Assembly: GCA_020631735.1 (NCBI GenBank) | Contig: CM036225.1 | Location: 68,436,662 to 68,500,661 of the forward strand | From: Saccharum officinarum | Lineage: Eukaryota > Streptophyta > Magnoliopsida > Poales > Poaceae | Direction of reading: 5' to 3' | Length of the DNA stretch: 64,000 nt | Part shown: positions 11,040-23,060 of the stretch, piece by piece | How the letters are laid out: every line of letters begins with the position of its first letter | How positions within the stretch are numbered: position 1 is the first letter of the stretch | Notes under the pieces: generated by a model | Told to the model about the DNA's origin: nothing | Database searches by the model: none | Seen by the model: the letters and a program-made list of their open reading frames with translations, nothing else | Translations under genes and position numbers: made by a program

Positions 11040-12486
11040 CAGGCTGGACCGAAACTCCTGGAACAATGAGGTGGGAAGGCCCTTGGTGAAGACGTCGGCA
11101 TTCTATGATGTCGTAGGAACATGAAGTACTCGAACATGACCGAGGGCGACCTTCTCTCGAACAAAATGGAGATCGATCTCAACATGCTTCGTCCGCTGAT
11201 GCTGCACTGGATTGCTGGAGAGATATACGGCACTGACGTTGTCACAATATACCAGGGTGGCACGACGAGGTGGGTGGCGAAGCTCAAGGAGTAACTGACG
11301 TAACCAAGTAGCTTCGGCAACACCGTTCGCCACAGCACGGTATTCGGCCTCGGCGCTGGACCGGGATACCGTGTGCTGGCGCTTGGAAGACCATGACACC
11401 AGGTTGTCTCCGAGAAACACTGCATAGCCAGAGGTCGACCGATGAGTATCGGGACATCCAGCCCAGTCGGCATCCGTGTAGACAACAAGCTCCGTAGGGG
11501 AAGACTGGCGCATGTTCAGTCCAAGTGACATAGTGCCCTGTAGGTACCGCAAGATGCGCTTGAGAGCTGCAAGGTGTGGCTCTCGAGGATCATGCATATA
11601 GAGACAAATCTGCTGAACAGCGAAGGCAATGTCTGGACGGGTGAAAGTCAGATACTGTAGAGCACCTACCAGGCTGCGGTACTGAGTAGTGTCACCAACA
11701 GGAGGTCCATCTGCAGATAATTTGGAGTGGAGATCAACAGGCGTGCTGCATGGTTTGCACACACTCATCCCGGCGCGCTCCAAAATATCCTGAGTGTACT
11801 GCCGTTGGGAGAGAAACAGACCATCTGCAGAGCGTGTCACAGAAATACCCAAAAAATGATGTAGCTGACCCATGTCCGTCATAGCAAACTCACGCTGAAG
11901 AGCCCCAATAACATGGCGAAGGAACTCGACAGACGAGGCAGTGAGGACGATATCATCCACATAAAGCAACAAATAGACAGTGTCTGACCCTCAGCGATAA
12001 ATAAATAACGAACTGTCACTTGGTTTCAACAAATCCAATGGAAGAGAGATATGAAGCGAACCTATGATGCCAAGCACGAGGAGCCTGCTTCAGTCCATAC
12101 AGAGACTTGTTGAGACGACAAACCATGTCCGGACGGGAGGAAGCCACAAAACCAGAGGGCTGAACACAGTACACTGTCTCGGTGAGAGTCCCATGTAAGA
12201 ATGCATTCTTCACATCTAACTGATGGATGGGCCAGTTCTGAGAGAGAGCCAGAGAGAGAATAACCCAAACTGTTGCTGGCTTGACGACCAGACTAAAAGT
12301 CTCATCATAATCCAGACTAGGGCGCTGAGTGAAACCTCGAAGGACCCAACGTGCCTTGTAGCGATCAAGAGACCTATCTACGTGCACTTTGTGCCGAAAA
12401 ATCCACTTGCCAGTAACAAGATTGACGCCGGGAGGGCGTGGTACCAGGCTCCAGGTATCATTGGCGATCATTGCATCAAACTCAGA
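11040..12486 (-). pseudogene. pol: Copia reverse transcriptase-RNase H fragment
   Basis: RT begins at NDTWSLVPRPPG and keeps GKWIFRHKVH, KARWVLRGFTQ, HQLDVKNAFLHG and SLYGLKQAPRAW. A frameshift with a stop near 11975-12016 follows, then LLLYVDDIVLTA (YVDD intact) and FLGISVTRSADG. RNase H shows VVYTDADWAGC, RSTSGYAVFLG, SSAEAEYRAVA and YCDNVSAVYLSSNP. A stop at 11103-11105 lies just before NADVFTKGLP. The style resembles Ale/Retrofit copia elements, but lineage is uncertain. Non-functional. Confidence 0.9.
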
Positions 12487-12627
12487 AAGTGTGAGAATGA
12501 TTGATTGTATTCCATTTCAAGTGAATGTCATACATATATAGACCGGGGTGACATACATGCCAACCACACGGGCGTACATCAAGGAGACTACTATAATTAC
12601 ACATACTATAATTACAATAGTCTAACA
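12485..12627 (-). repeat. Copia 5' LTR, inner end clipped
   Basis: Matches 10861-11003 except that the inner terminal T is lost where the deletion breakpoint joins coding sequence (CTCAGAAAG in place of ...TGAAAG). No primer-binding site remains. Confidence 0.85.
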
Positions 12628-12632
12628 CAGAT
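12628..12632. repeat. Target-site duplication CAGAT (right)
   Basis: Second copy of the CAGAT found at 10856-10860. Confidence 0.85.
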
Positions 12633-13524
12633 GAACGGCAGCGGCGTCAGCACTAGAACTCGGAGACGAATGACGATGCACTAGCCAAGGAATAGAAGCT
12701 GTGCGGGAGGGCTATCAAGAGCAGTGGCGTGAGATGGAGGGAGGGACTGGGCACTATTTATAGATGGGGCAAGGGAGCTGAGAGGTCATGTGACAAGAGA
12801 TGGAATGCTACCGCTAGTGGAGCTTCGAATTACGGCCACTACAGTTGAGTTGACGATTATTGATGGCGAGAATTAAAAAGACTGTAGTGGAAGACCAGTT
12901 TTGCTGGGCATTGACGTTGATGCACTTCATTACATACTAGAGCCAGCGTGCATGCTAGAGAATGCGGCAAGATTTGGGAAAGATATTTCTGGGAAGAGGA
13001 AATGACCATGTGCCACTCTGGCAGTGTTGGGGCTAATGCTTGGGAAGAAATTACGTGCAAAAGAAAATGGCCAGACGAAAAAGAAGAAGGAAATTATGTT
13101 GGAATTATTAATGGCAAGGTAAGTCCAAAGGTGACAACGTGATGAGATGGATAAAGATTAGAATAAGGATATATTTGAATTGAGATATAAAGAATATTGG
13201 CTAGAAAACAAGGTTTAACGACTAATTTTTTTTATTCAAACAAAACTTATATTTTATTTTGGAAATAGAATTAAATATTTCCTAGCTTAACCGAGATTTC
13301 TAATAAACCATTTTTCACACAATAAAATTAATGCTCTCAGCATGTATTGTATGCAACAAACATATTAAATTAGATTACAAAAGTTTGAGAAAATCACATT
13401 TTTCATTGTTTAAATTATAATCAACATAATTAAATCTTAGAAAATTTTAGAAAATTCATGAAACCTTTCATTTTATTTAGTGTTTTCGATTCACAACCCA
13501 AAATAGAAATTTTGGGGTGTGACA
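12633..13524 (-). repeat. Right part of older LTR remnant (family C)
   Basis: On the minus strand it begins at 13524 with TGTCACACCCC, a typical LTR start. A TATA box lies about 760 bp in, followed by a GC-richer stretch near 12640-12720, as in other LTRs of this window. No coding features are visible. Confidence 0.45.
12756..12762 (-). promoter_or_regulatory. TATA box in family C LTR remnant
   Basis: The minus strand reads CTATAAATAG in a U3-like setting. Confidence 0.45.
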
Positions 13525-14289
13525 ATGAACATCTTGTCTCATATGTTGCCCTCCTTTCTCACTCTTCTGACCCTCTGCTCCTCTCATTATTTCTTCTCTG
13601 CAAGGAATTAGTAGACAATACATACCAGAAGGAGTATACAAATGATTTAAAGTAAGGATAGTGTTGCCAAGGAGTTAAAGGTCAATCTGTATCCTATGTT
13701 TTAAATCATATGCCTTTATTATTCACCACTACTTCAAATTTTCAACAAGGCAAAGATGTGTGAAATTGTTTTGAAGAATACCTCTAATCTTGATTTATTT
13801 CTACGAATGATCTCCTAACATTCCTAATAAAATTTGAATATTTTCCTGCAAGGATTAGTCCACATATATAACCAAATTCTATACAAGTATGTTTTGACAA
13901 TTGTGTTTGAATAATATTCTGAAGCATACTTATAATAGGACAAGGAAGTTTAAAAGACTAAAAAGATTCATTCAAGTAGAAACAAGAATATGTATGGTGA
14001 ACCAAAGGAACATGATTGTGTAAATTTTTATTTGTTAGCGATTGAGCAAGCATGACATAAAGGTTGAGATGACCAAGACAAATTAGCAACATGACATGAG
14101 ATGTTTTAAAGAACTCCACCCCCATACTTGAATTTTGCGGAACGCATAATCAAGTTTGGATGATAGAATTCTCACATGAATGTAATTCATTTTTGCATGA
14201 GTTATTTTGTCTCTAATGCTTTTGTTGGAAGTTGACCTTGGTACTAGCATGTATTTGAAATAAGAGTGATGTTGGTTTCAAACTACTTT
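13525..14289. other. Unassigned AT-rich stretch
   Basis: I see no ORF, repeat boundary or RNA gene. It probably belongs to a retrotransposon, since it sits between the family C LTR end and the recognisable family B 5' LTR fragment. Confidence 0.3.
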
Positions 14290-14543
14290 GCTTCCGCTAC
14301 TTTTGAACTCAAATTGTAATACTTATGTTGAACTCCGATGTATGTTGAACTACTTGTGAAATGGATGTAACATGTGACTTGTTATGTTGAATCACTACGA
14401 TCTTGGCTTGTATGTTGGTTGGTTTAAAATCCCTCGTGATTTCATTGGACTACCGGAGTTATAGGAGCTTAAGTATGAGAATTTAATTGCTCCGGTGATT
14501 GTTTTTGTACTTGTATTCTTATAATTTGGGCGGTTCCGTTACA
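14290..14543 (+). repeat. Family B 5' LTR end fragment (plus strand)
   Basis: Ends TTATAATTTGGGCGGTTCC...GTTACA at 14543, matching the family B LTR end (reverse complement of 24376 onward: ATAATTTGGTCGGTTCTG). The upstream part of this LTR is not recognisable. Confidence 0.75.
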
Positions 14544-15450
14544 CGCATAACACCGCTCATGGCCAGCATCAGCGCCAAGGGGCGGAGCCAAACCAATATA
14601 GAGATTTCAAGGACTTCCTGGACACCAAGCCGCCTATCTTTAGGGAGACTGAAGAATCGCTTCAAGCAGACGAGTGGCTTAATACCCTTGAGTAGAAGTT
14701 TCATTTAATAAGGGTTACTGAACAAATGAAAGCATAGTATGCATCACACCAGCTGTAGGGGCCTGCAGGTATCTGGTGGAGTCATCATCGATCCATCCTA
14801 CCTGAAAATGCTTAGATCACCTGGAACCAGTTTAACGAGGCATTCAGGGGACACTATATTCCCCCAGGTTTGAGGAGCATGAAGCATACAGAGTTCTTGA
14901 GGCTTACCTAAGGCATAAAGAGCCTTACTAGATATTTGCATGCTTTTAATAATCTATCAAGATATGCGACATAGTTTGTTAATACCGATGAAAAGAAGAT
15001 TGCCAATTTCAAGAGGGGGCTTAGTCCTAAGCTGATGAAGACTCTAGCTAACAACAAGAGTGCTACTTTTCATGAGGTTGTTAGTGATGCTTTGACTCAA
15101 GAGAATTAGAACAACATCTATTCAGCATCTAAGAGTCGTAAGAGGGCCTATGATGCAGGTGCATCTCATTCAAAAGCTCCTGTTGTAGCAAGGCCCTAGT
15201 TCCATCCTCTAGCACCAAAGTATAGGCTGCCTCAAAAGAAGGTACAGACCAGTCAGACCCAGAAGGTGTATTACAAGGCCATTTCTGTTGTCCTACCCAA
15301 AGGTAGCACCGAGCAAGGAAGCTCAAGAGTTCCACCTAGCAACATGCCAAGCTGGAACTGCAACAAGCCTAGCCATTGGGCATAGGATGCCCCTATCCCA
15401 AGAAGAACAACAACTAGAGGCAGGGCAATACCAATGCATGTCAGGGACAT
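14544..15450 (+). pseudogene. gag: Gag remnant, degenerate family B copy
   Basis: Multiple stops. Recognisable blocks correspond to family B gag: the [16 protein letters not shown] region (about 14590-14640), a [14 protein letters not shown] region (about 14940-14970), [13 protein letters not shown] (about 15122-15150), and a decayed zinc knuckle around 15345-15400. The first ~60 gag residues and the whole leader are missing. Confidence 0.75.
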
Positions 15451-16606
15451 GTGCACTATACCACCCTAGAAGAGATCACTTCAGGTGAAGTTGTTACGGC
15501 TGGTAAGTTTCTTGTGAACCAACATCCTGCAGTGGTTTTGTTTGATTTTGGAGCTTTGCATTCATTTATGAGTCAAACATTTGCATCCAAGCATGATCAG
15601 AAGATAGTTACTGTAGACAAGGGTGGCTATTGCATAGGTGCAGCTAGAAATAATATCTCTACCAATCAGATAGTCAGAGATGTGCGCATCTTGATAAGTG
15701 AACGAGAGTATTCTGCAAACCTTGTAGTATTGCCAGGGTTGGGAATAGATGTAATCTTGGGTATGAACTGGATGAGTGGCCATAGAGTTCTTATTGACAC
15801 CTCCACTAGACTCATTATGTTGAGGGAACCTAAGGGGAATGATGCTTTTCTAGTACCACTTCCTAGAGATTTTGACCTCCAAAACATAGCTAATGCTATC
15901 CAGACCTTGACTATTGCTGATGTCCCAGTGGTAAGTGAGTTTTTGGATGTATTTTCAGATGATTTGCCTGGCTTACCACCAGATAGAGATGTAGAGTTCA
16001 AAATTGAGCTAATGCTGGGTATAGCACCTATCTCTAGAAGATCATATAGAATGCCACCCAATGAGCTAGCCGAACTTAAGATTCAGTTACAAGAGCTTCT
16101 TGGAAAGGATCTTATTCGACCTAGTTCATCTCTATGGGGTTGTCTGGCCTTGTTCTTGAAGAAAAGGACAAATCTTTATGAATGTGTGTGGATTATCGGC
16201 CGCTCAATGCCATAACGATCAAGAACAAGTACCCATTGCCACGTATTGATATCTTGTTTGATCAGTTGTCAAGGGCAAAAATATTCTCCAAGATTGATTT
16301 AAGATCTGGCTATCATCAGATCAAGATTAGATCTAAGGATATACCTAAAACTGCTTTCTCAACCAGATACGACTTGTATGAGTATCTTGTCATGTCCTTT
16401 GGTTTGATAAATGCTCCTACATACCTTATGTATCTAATGAATTTGGTATTTATGCCTGAGTTTGACAAATTCATGGTGGTGTTTATTGATGACATCTTAA
16501 TCTATTCTAAAAATGCGGATGATCATGAAGAACATCTGAGAGTTGTCTTAACCAAATTGCGAGAACATAAGTTGTATGCCATGTTCAGCAATGTGAGTTT
16601 TGATTA
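15451..16606 (+). pseudogene. pol: Protease-RT remnant, degenerate family B copy
   Basis: Protease block VVLFDFGALHSFMSQ, where the catalytic D-S-G has become D-F-G, then [13 protein letters not shown]. The linker [17 protein letters not shown] and [15 protein letters not shown] leads to RT. A frameshift near 16180-16215 precedes [28 protein letters not shown] and FIDDILIYS. Close in sequence to the younger element's polyprotein but not translatable. Confidence 0.88.
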
Positions 16607-17380
16607 AAGAAAGTACCTTTCCTAGGACATGTGTTTTCTGAAGATGGGATTTCGGTCGATCCAACCAAAGCGCAAGAAAGAAGTCTTGGATTGGAAAGCC
16701 CCGATTTTGGTTCATGAAGTTTGGAGTTTTCTTGGTTTAGCAGGTTACTATCGCCGCTTCATTTTGGATTTCTCTAAGATAGCTAAGCCAATGACAAGAT
16801 TTCTTTAGAAAGATGAGAAGTTTGTGTAGACTCCGGAGTGTGAAGCTGCTTTTCACACTTTACGGACTTTGTTAACTTCAGCTCCTGTATTGGCACAACC
16901 TGGTATCGAGAAACCTTTTGATGTGTTTTGTGATGCATCAGGAACTGGTTTGGGATGTGTGCTTATACAAGAGGGCCAAGTCATTGCATATGCCTCGCAT
17001 TAGCTGAGGAAGCATAAAGTCAATTATCCAACTCATGACTTGGAATTAGCAGCCGTTGTCCATGCTTTAAAGATTTGGAGACACTATTTGCTTGGCAATG
17101 TGTGTTATATCTATACCGACCACAAGAGTCTCAAGTCTATCTTTACTCAACCTGAACTAAACATGAGACAGAGAAGATAGCTAGAATTAATCAAGGATTA
17201 CAACTTAGAAGTGCATTATCATCTTGGCAAGGCGAATGTTGTTGCAGACGCCATAAGACGAAAATCTCATTGCAATTCTCTATTGGAAGATGGCTTCAAT
17301 TTGTTACATCTTGCCATACTGCAAAATATCATGGTCAGTTGTTCTCTTGAAAGCAAGATCATCAAGCTTTAGAAGATCGA
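16607..17380 (+). pseudogene. pol: RT thumb-RNase H remnant, degenerate family B copy
   Basis: Interrupted at many places. Blocks are a FLGHVFSEDG-like segment (16618), [16 protein letters not shown] (16732), DVFCDASGTGLGCVLIQEG (about 16920-16975), [25 protein letters not shown] (17020-17095), [15 protein letters not shown] (17118-17162) and an ADAIRRKSH-like block (17245). TAG codons occur at several conserved positions. Confidence 0.82.
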
Positions 17381-18775
17381 TGTGGGTGTGTTCTACATCA
17401 AGAGAAAGATGAAAGAACAGGAAACCAAGCATTTCAGGATAGATGAGAAAGGTGTTCTATGGTTTAAGGATAGACTTGTAGTGGCAAAATATAGGGAACT
17501 TAGAAACCAAATCTTAGATGAAGCTCACTCTTCCAAATTATCTATTCATCTAGGTAGTAGTAAAATGTATCAAGACTTGAAGACCCATTTTTGGTAGACC
17601 AAAATGAAGAAGAAAATCACAACCTATGTTGCAAGATGCAACAATTGTTGGAGTCAAAGTAGTTCATCTAAAACCTGCTGGGCTACTTCAACCTTTATCT
17701 ATCTCAGGTTGGAAGTAGGAAGAAATTAGCATGCATTTTATCATTGGACTTTCACCTACTCATAAGAATTTTGATTCAATATGGGTGATCGTGGATCGCC
17801 TAACCAAGTTTGCACACTTCATTCTAGTCAGAGCTGATTACCGACCTCATGATTATGCTGAGTTATATATGTCCCAGATAGTATGTTTGCATGGAGTACC
17901 GAGAACCATCATGTCTGATAGAGGGCCTCAATTTATTGCTTGTTTTTTAGAGCACTTGCACAAGGAGTTAGGCACCAACTTGGTTAGGAGTTCCGCCTAC
18001 CACCCCCAGACATTAGGACAAACTAAGTGTGTGAATCAGATTTTAGAAGATATGTTGAGAGCCTGTGTAATTTCTGCAAAGGGTTCATGGGACAAGTGGC
18101 TACCTTTAGCTGAGTTTTCCTATAACAATATTATCTAGAGAGCATCAAAATGGCCCATTTTGAAGCTTTGTATGGTCATAAATGTAGAACTCCTTTGAAC
18201 TGGGTTGAACCTAGGGACGGTATTGACTTTGTTAAGGAAGCTGAAGAGCAAGTCTGTATCATCTAGAAACATATTGAAGCTGTTCAGCCCAGATAGAAAA
18301 GTTATGCTAACAAAAGAAGAAGACACTATTGAGTTTGAAGTAGGTGATTATACATATTTGAAGGTATCACCGATGAAGGGAGTGCAGCGGTTTGGTGTAA
18401 AAAGAAAGCTTGTACCTAGATACGTAGGTCCATATCCAATCATTGAGAAAAGTGAAAGAGTAGCCTACAAGATCCAGTTACCTCTAGAAACGAGGGGCTA
18501 TCTTCAATGTTTTTCATGTATCTCAATTAAAGAAGTGCTTACGTGTTCCAGAAGAAAGAGTAGAGGCTAGAGATATTGAGCTAAAATTAGACCTAGCCTA
18601 TGAAGAAAAGCCAGTGCAGATTTTAGATAGTAAAGGAAGAGTAACTCAAAACCATGTGATCAAATTTCACAAAGTGATGTGGAGTAATCATGATGAACGT
18701 GATGCAACTTGGGAAAGGGAGGATTATCTATGAGAGGTTTATCCCACTTTGTATGAAAAATGGTAGGTCATTCAA
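17381..18775 (+). pseudogene. pol: Integrase-chromodomain remnant, degenerate family B copy
   Basis: HHCC start IHLGSSKMYQDLKTHFW, stop, then FIIGLSPTHKNFDSIWVIVDRLTKFAHF, MSDRGPQFIACFLEHLHKELG, and SSAYHPQTLGQT with the glutamate region beyond. The GPF/Y-like block LVPRYVGPYPIIEKS follows, then a frame-shifted chromodomain (DATWEREDYL, stop, near 18700-18735). The order matches the younger element exactly. Confidence 0.85.
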
Positions 18776-18793
18776 ATCTTGGGACGAGATTTC

Positions 18794-18807
18794 TATAAGG
18801 GGACGGC
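18794..18807 (+). other. Polypurine tract, degenerate family B copy
   Basis: TATAAGGGGACGGC directly before the 3' LTR start TGTAACACCCC at 18808. Confidence 0.75.
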
Positions 18808-18908
18808 TGTAACACCCCAGGTGTTAAGCTTGCATGTGCACTTGCATTGCATGAGCATAAGCTTCATTCAATCATTCATTTATTGCATGGGCATGCGAAT
18901 AATATATT

Positions 18909-19095
18909 GAATGTTACATAGGTAATGTTTCATATGTTACATGGGCAATGTTTCATATGTTACATGGGTAATGTTTCATATGTTACATGGGCAATGTTTC
19001 ATATGTTACATGGGTAATGTTTCATATGTTACATAGGACATGTTTCCTATGTTGCACAAGTGATGTTTCATAAGTTACATGAGCAATGTTTCATT
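18909..19095. repeat. 23-bp tandem array in family B LTR
   Basis: About eight units of the type AATGTTTCATATGTTACATGGGC/T, with starts at 18924, 18947, 18970, 18993 and 19016. The last units are degenerate. Related CATGTTGC/TTTCAT motifs recur in the other family B LTRs but not as a clean array. Confidence 0.85.
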
Positions 19096-19228
19096 CATGC
19101 AACTTATATTTCATTAGTAATGTTTCCTATGTTTCATATGTTATTATCACATGTATATGCTTGTGATTATGTGTGGTTAATGCAGGTGGTTGATGTTTGG
19201 TCACTAAAACACCATAGACACACCTAGG

Positions 19229-19350
19229 ATGCAAGATGGAACAATGTTCATGTTAATGACTTTGCTTAATTATGCTTCTAGGTATTAGTATGCAAGATGG
19301 AACAATGTTCATGTTAATGACTTAGCTTAATTATGCTTCTAGGTATTAGT
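19229..19350. repeat. 61-bp tandem duplication
   Basis: The segment beginning ATGCAAGATGGAACAATG at 19229 is repeated from 19290, ending in GGTATTAGT. The two copies differ by very few bases. Confidence 0.85.
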
Positions 19351-22084
19351 TTGACTAGAAACCCCTCGAGTGCTTTTGCTTTACCAATTAAAAAGTATTG
19401 CTTAGAGTGTTTGCATGTCAATGCACCCAAAATAAAGTTGTAGTAAATTTTATAAGGAACAAACTATGTTTTATGACCTTGAGCTAGATCAGTGCACAAC
19501 TTGCTCAAAAATGGCTCACAAGGTGAAAATGGGGGCTATTTTAGGACTTAGCAATTTTCTAAGTCCTGAACTGCTTTTTAGTTTTGGTGTACCTACTTTG
19601 ACAGCTTGTAGTCCGAAAACCAAGCTGAACTAGACCAAACTTGTATAAGCAAAGTTGGAGTTCATGTAGCTCTACAACTTTGATTAGGGAAGTTTTGCAA
19701 AGGACGAACGGATTGGGAGATAGAGGGAGGAAAAGGTAGTGGTTTCAGTTGGCAGTGCCTGAACTGAAATGGCTTGCTGCCGTTTTGAAACAGGCCGTGG
19801 TAGCCGACCGGCACTAGAACTTGGCCACTGCGTGGCGTCCGTACGTCGTCAATGGACCCACCAGCTAGCCTGGCATGGGGAGAAGAGGAGGGGTGATGCA
19901 CTACTGCTGCTCATTTGCTTCGCTCCTCCCTTGCTCTCTCGCTCGTGGCCAAGGCGATGCCATCGCTGTTGCCGTGCTTTCACCGCCGCAGAGCATCGCC
20001 ACCACTGCACCGCAGCTCAATTCCTAGTGCATACAACTTTGCCACCACCCATGCTACACCCTCAACCCGTTAGCACCTCGGTTGGAGCCAAGGTAAAGGC
20101 CTTAGGCCATTTTCGCCGCCGTGCACCTTGTCAGAGCGCCGCTGAGCTCCAAGCTCACCGTGGCCGGCCTGAACTGGAGCCGCTCTGCTCCCTCTCTCGC
20201 GCGTGTTGCATTCCCCACAAACCCTAGAAGCTCATACCGAGCTTCGCCGAGCCCACCGTGGCTAGAGAATGCCAATGTACCACCGCGCACCCTCCGCCAT
20301 CCGCCATTGCTGTCGGCGAGCCACCTCTAGTGAGCTTCTGAGCCAGCCAAACCCACCAGTCGATGCGGCTCGTCGAGTAGAGCGTAGTGGTGGTGACCTC
20401 ACCGTCGGTGACCCCGCTGCTAGCGAGCAACCACCGGTCAATCGCCGTGCCCTATCTCTGTCTTGCTAACGTGTGGGTCCCATTGACTGTGGGGCCCGGC
20501 CATCAGTCAGTGCTATGTTGATTTTCTTATTTGTTTTTCCTAATTTTGATGCTAAATTCAAAAAATCCATAACTAATTGTAGGAGTATCCAAATAGGGTG
20601 AACCAAATTTTGTTAGCTTTGTTATAAAATGTTCTACATGATAAAAATATGAAACTTGCTGTTTGGAGTACTTTTCTGTGCTGATTTAATTAAATTAGTT
20701 AAATGCTTTTAAAATGGCTTTATCTTGTTAAATGCATAGCCTGAGCTAGGAGTGTGCTAAAAATATGATTCCAATTTTGTTGGTCTTGTCCTGACTTGTT
20801 GTAGCTAGGAAAAATATTGCACCTACAGTGAACAGGATTGAAATATGACTTTGCTATTTATTTTGAATAAATGCTAGTTTCTTGTGGAATTTATTGTGGC
20901 TAATATATGTAACTAATAAACATGAAACTTTTTCTACAATGTTGTTGTGTTGTGATGACCATGAGAAAAATATGAAATCTGTTGTTTGACATTTTTCACT
21001 AGGCTAAACTAATTAAGCCATTATAAGCTTTGCTAGCTTGCTATTTTTGTGTAGGTTTCTATACTTATCCAAATGACATAAAATTTGTGCAGTAGATCAT
21101 TGAGAGCATGTAGGAGCTACTGTAATTTCCTTAGAATTTACTGTACAATAAAAATATATGTTCTTTATTTCACCTTATTATTTAGGAAAATTATTAAAAG
21201 CAATTAAATAATTGTTTGGGGGTTGACCATTATGTTTTCTAACATGCTTTTAATATATATAAACTGTTAATACCATTGGTTGTACCCAGATTTGATTGCT
21301 TATATGCAGTGAACTATTAATTGCTCTATAATTCAATTATAAGGGCTGCTATGTGCGGTTTCTGTTGATAGGCTAATTGCATTGTGAAAATAATGTTTAC
21401 TATGAATCTTGTAAATAACAAAGTTATAGATAACTTACTTATCTTGCTTATGTTAAATTGTTATGGCTGTAGACTTAATGGTTTGAGAGTTATAGCTGTG
21501 TAAAACTGGTCATCAGAATAGCTTGTTCTCTGGAAAATTCTGGATAGATTTGAGAAACTGATTTGTTTGACCTAGTTAGCTATTGAATCATCTTGAGATA
21601 ATTATAAGGAAGTTGTAGACAATTTCATAAAATTTACAGAAAGTCTTATTTCATGTTTGTTGGATGTGTGAAACTCTAGTTATAGCCAAAACAAGTGGCT
21701 TCTACTTGCAGTCTAGAAAATGGCAGATTCTAGTTATAGTTGTTTGCTTAGTGTGATGCTTGTGTTGGTGCTTAGGCTAATAAAAATTTGTTGTTAGCTA
21801 TAGGTTCTAAGCCTCTCATTGATGATGAACAACTATACCTTAGATTGCTACAACTTGGTGAGTGTATATTTCTTATACTAGAGAAGAGATATGCACCTAC
21901 TCAGTAAAATCAAGTTAAACTAAGTAGAAGAGATATGCACCTACTCGATCAACAAAAGTTAACTTATTATCACCATGTTACCTTGTTGCTATGATTAAAC
22001 ATGTGTATGTATTTCATCATATCATATCTACGTTTCATCTCTTGTGCATTCATGTTACTTATTATGTGCATATGCATGCAATAG

Positions 22085-22237
22085 GTTCTCCGGAAGGAGT
22101 GACACTACTTGAGTTCAAACCAGAGCAGCAGGAGGAGTGGCAGGTAGCCCAAGAGCAGGAGGTTCAGGCAGAAGGAGGAGCCAATGTAGAAGATCTTCTT
22201 GAGTGTCCTGACCACCAAACTTCCTCATTTCTAAAAG
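22085..22237 (+). CDS. LTR coding exon X, diverged family B copy
   Basis: Follows an acceptor-like ATGCATGCAATAG and ends AAAAG|GCAAGC, a GC-type donor. It is 153 nt long, against 156 nt in the younger LTRs, so the indel is in frame. It encodes SPEGVTLLEFKP near the start and LLECPDH plus SFLK near the end. Compared with 26039-25884, the codons for EGVTLLE differ at third positions while the amino acids stay the same. That is the signature of past selection on protein. The partner exon Y is not recognisable in this truncated LTR. Confidence 0.5.
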
Positions 22238-23060
22238 GCAAGCCCCAGAGCATTCTAAGCCTCCTATATTTATAAATATTAACTTGAGTCCTTTATGTTT
22301 GATGCATTAAATATTAGGAGTTGATTGAAATCACTTGTTGCATGTACTCTTCTTGTCTAGAAGAATATATCTTGAATCCTATGTAGGTCCAGGATCGAAT
22401 ACATGCTTAGCCATGCTTAGTTCGGTAGAAGTCAGGTGATTCCCTGTCACCTACAAGATATAAGTTAATATCTGGTCACGTTGGTTATATGTGCTATCGT
22501 GGAAAATAACCATATGTTAAGAAATAAAAGGAGACCGAGTGGGATTGTGATAGAGAAGCAACAAGGCATAGAGGTCTTGGGTGCCTATTTATCCCTATCT
22601 GTGTCGGTTAAGGACCGATTCGTTGTACGTCCTTATGTCATGTTGAACGCATGCCTATCACTTTGCTAGCCAGATAAGTCGTTTTGACCGTGAAGCCAAG
22701 TAGCAACTTAGGCCAGGCCCCATTCTATTTGAGTGCGCACGCTAGAGGAAGTAAGTTTGTGCTGGGAGCGGATCAATAGACCGTGGGCAAGCATGACCTG
22801 AGCAACCTGGCGTCATCCGTGGGTAGGCATGGCTTGAATAACCTGGCTACCATTGTATCCCTGAGGTGCAGTGCTGATCGGACCCGCGACTGCACCTGGG
22901 TTGTACCAAAGGTGATCTAAGGTTGCCTTCGTGAGGTATGCCTGGGTTGGAATCGATTCGAGTCACCGTCTCTCCCGGATAGTGAGAACTTGACTGAGTA
23001 GCGACATTATAGTAATACTTGATAGAACATGTCGGTTATGATGATTGTCAGGTACCAATA

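Larger units (their letters stand above)
10861..12627 (-). mobile_element. Internally deleted Ty1/copia element
   Basis: Short LTRs of about 143 bp flank only RT and RNase H. Gag, protease and nearly all of integrase are missing; the right LTR abuts the RT coding start directly. A purine tract on the minus strand (CTGCGGGGGAG) precedes TGTTAG of the left LTR. Perfect 5-bp duplication CAGAT at both ends shows that the deleted form is one insertion unit or was deleted after insertion. Confidence 0.9.
14290..23060 (+). mobile_element. Degenerate family B chromovirus, plus strand
   Basis: A 5' LTR fragment, a degraded gag-pol (14544-18775), a polypurine tract and a long 3' LTR (from 18808) belong to the same family as the element at 24376-41137. 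The leader, the H3-mimic ORF and the gag N-terminus are absent: internal sequence starts in mid-gag right after the LTR. Many stops and frameshifts show that it is old. Confidence 0.85.
18808..23060 (+). repeat. Family B 3' LTR, diverged and 3'-incomplete
   Basis: Starts TGTAACACCCCAGGTG as in the younger element. It is colinear with the reverse complement of 24376-29539: a GC-rich block (19770-20470), a coding-like exon (22085-22237), then blocks such as GGAATCGATTCGAGTC near 22950. Similarity fades after about 23060, before the last exon and LTR end. Confidence 0.8.

Noticed and set aside
18909..19095. CRISPR-like array
   Set aside because: Units are contiguous, 23 bp, with no unique spacers, and lie in a plant LTR.
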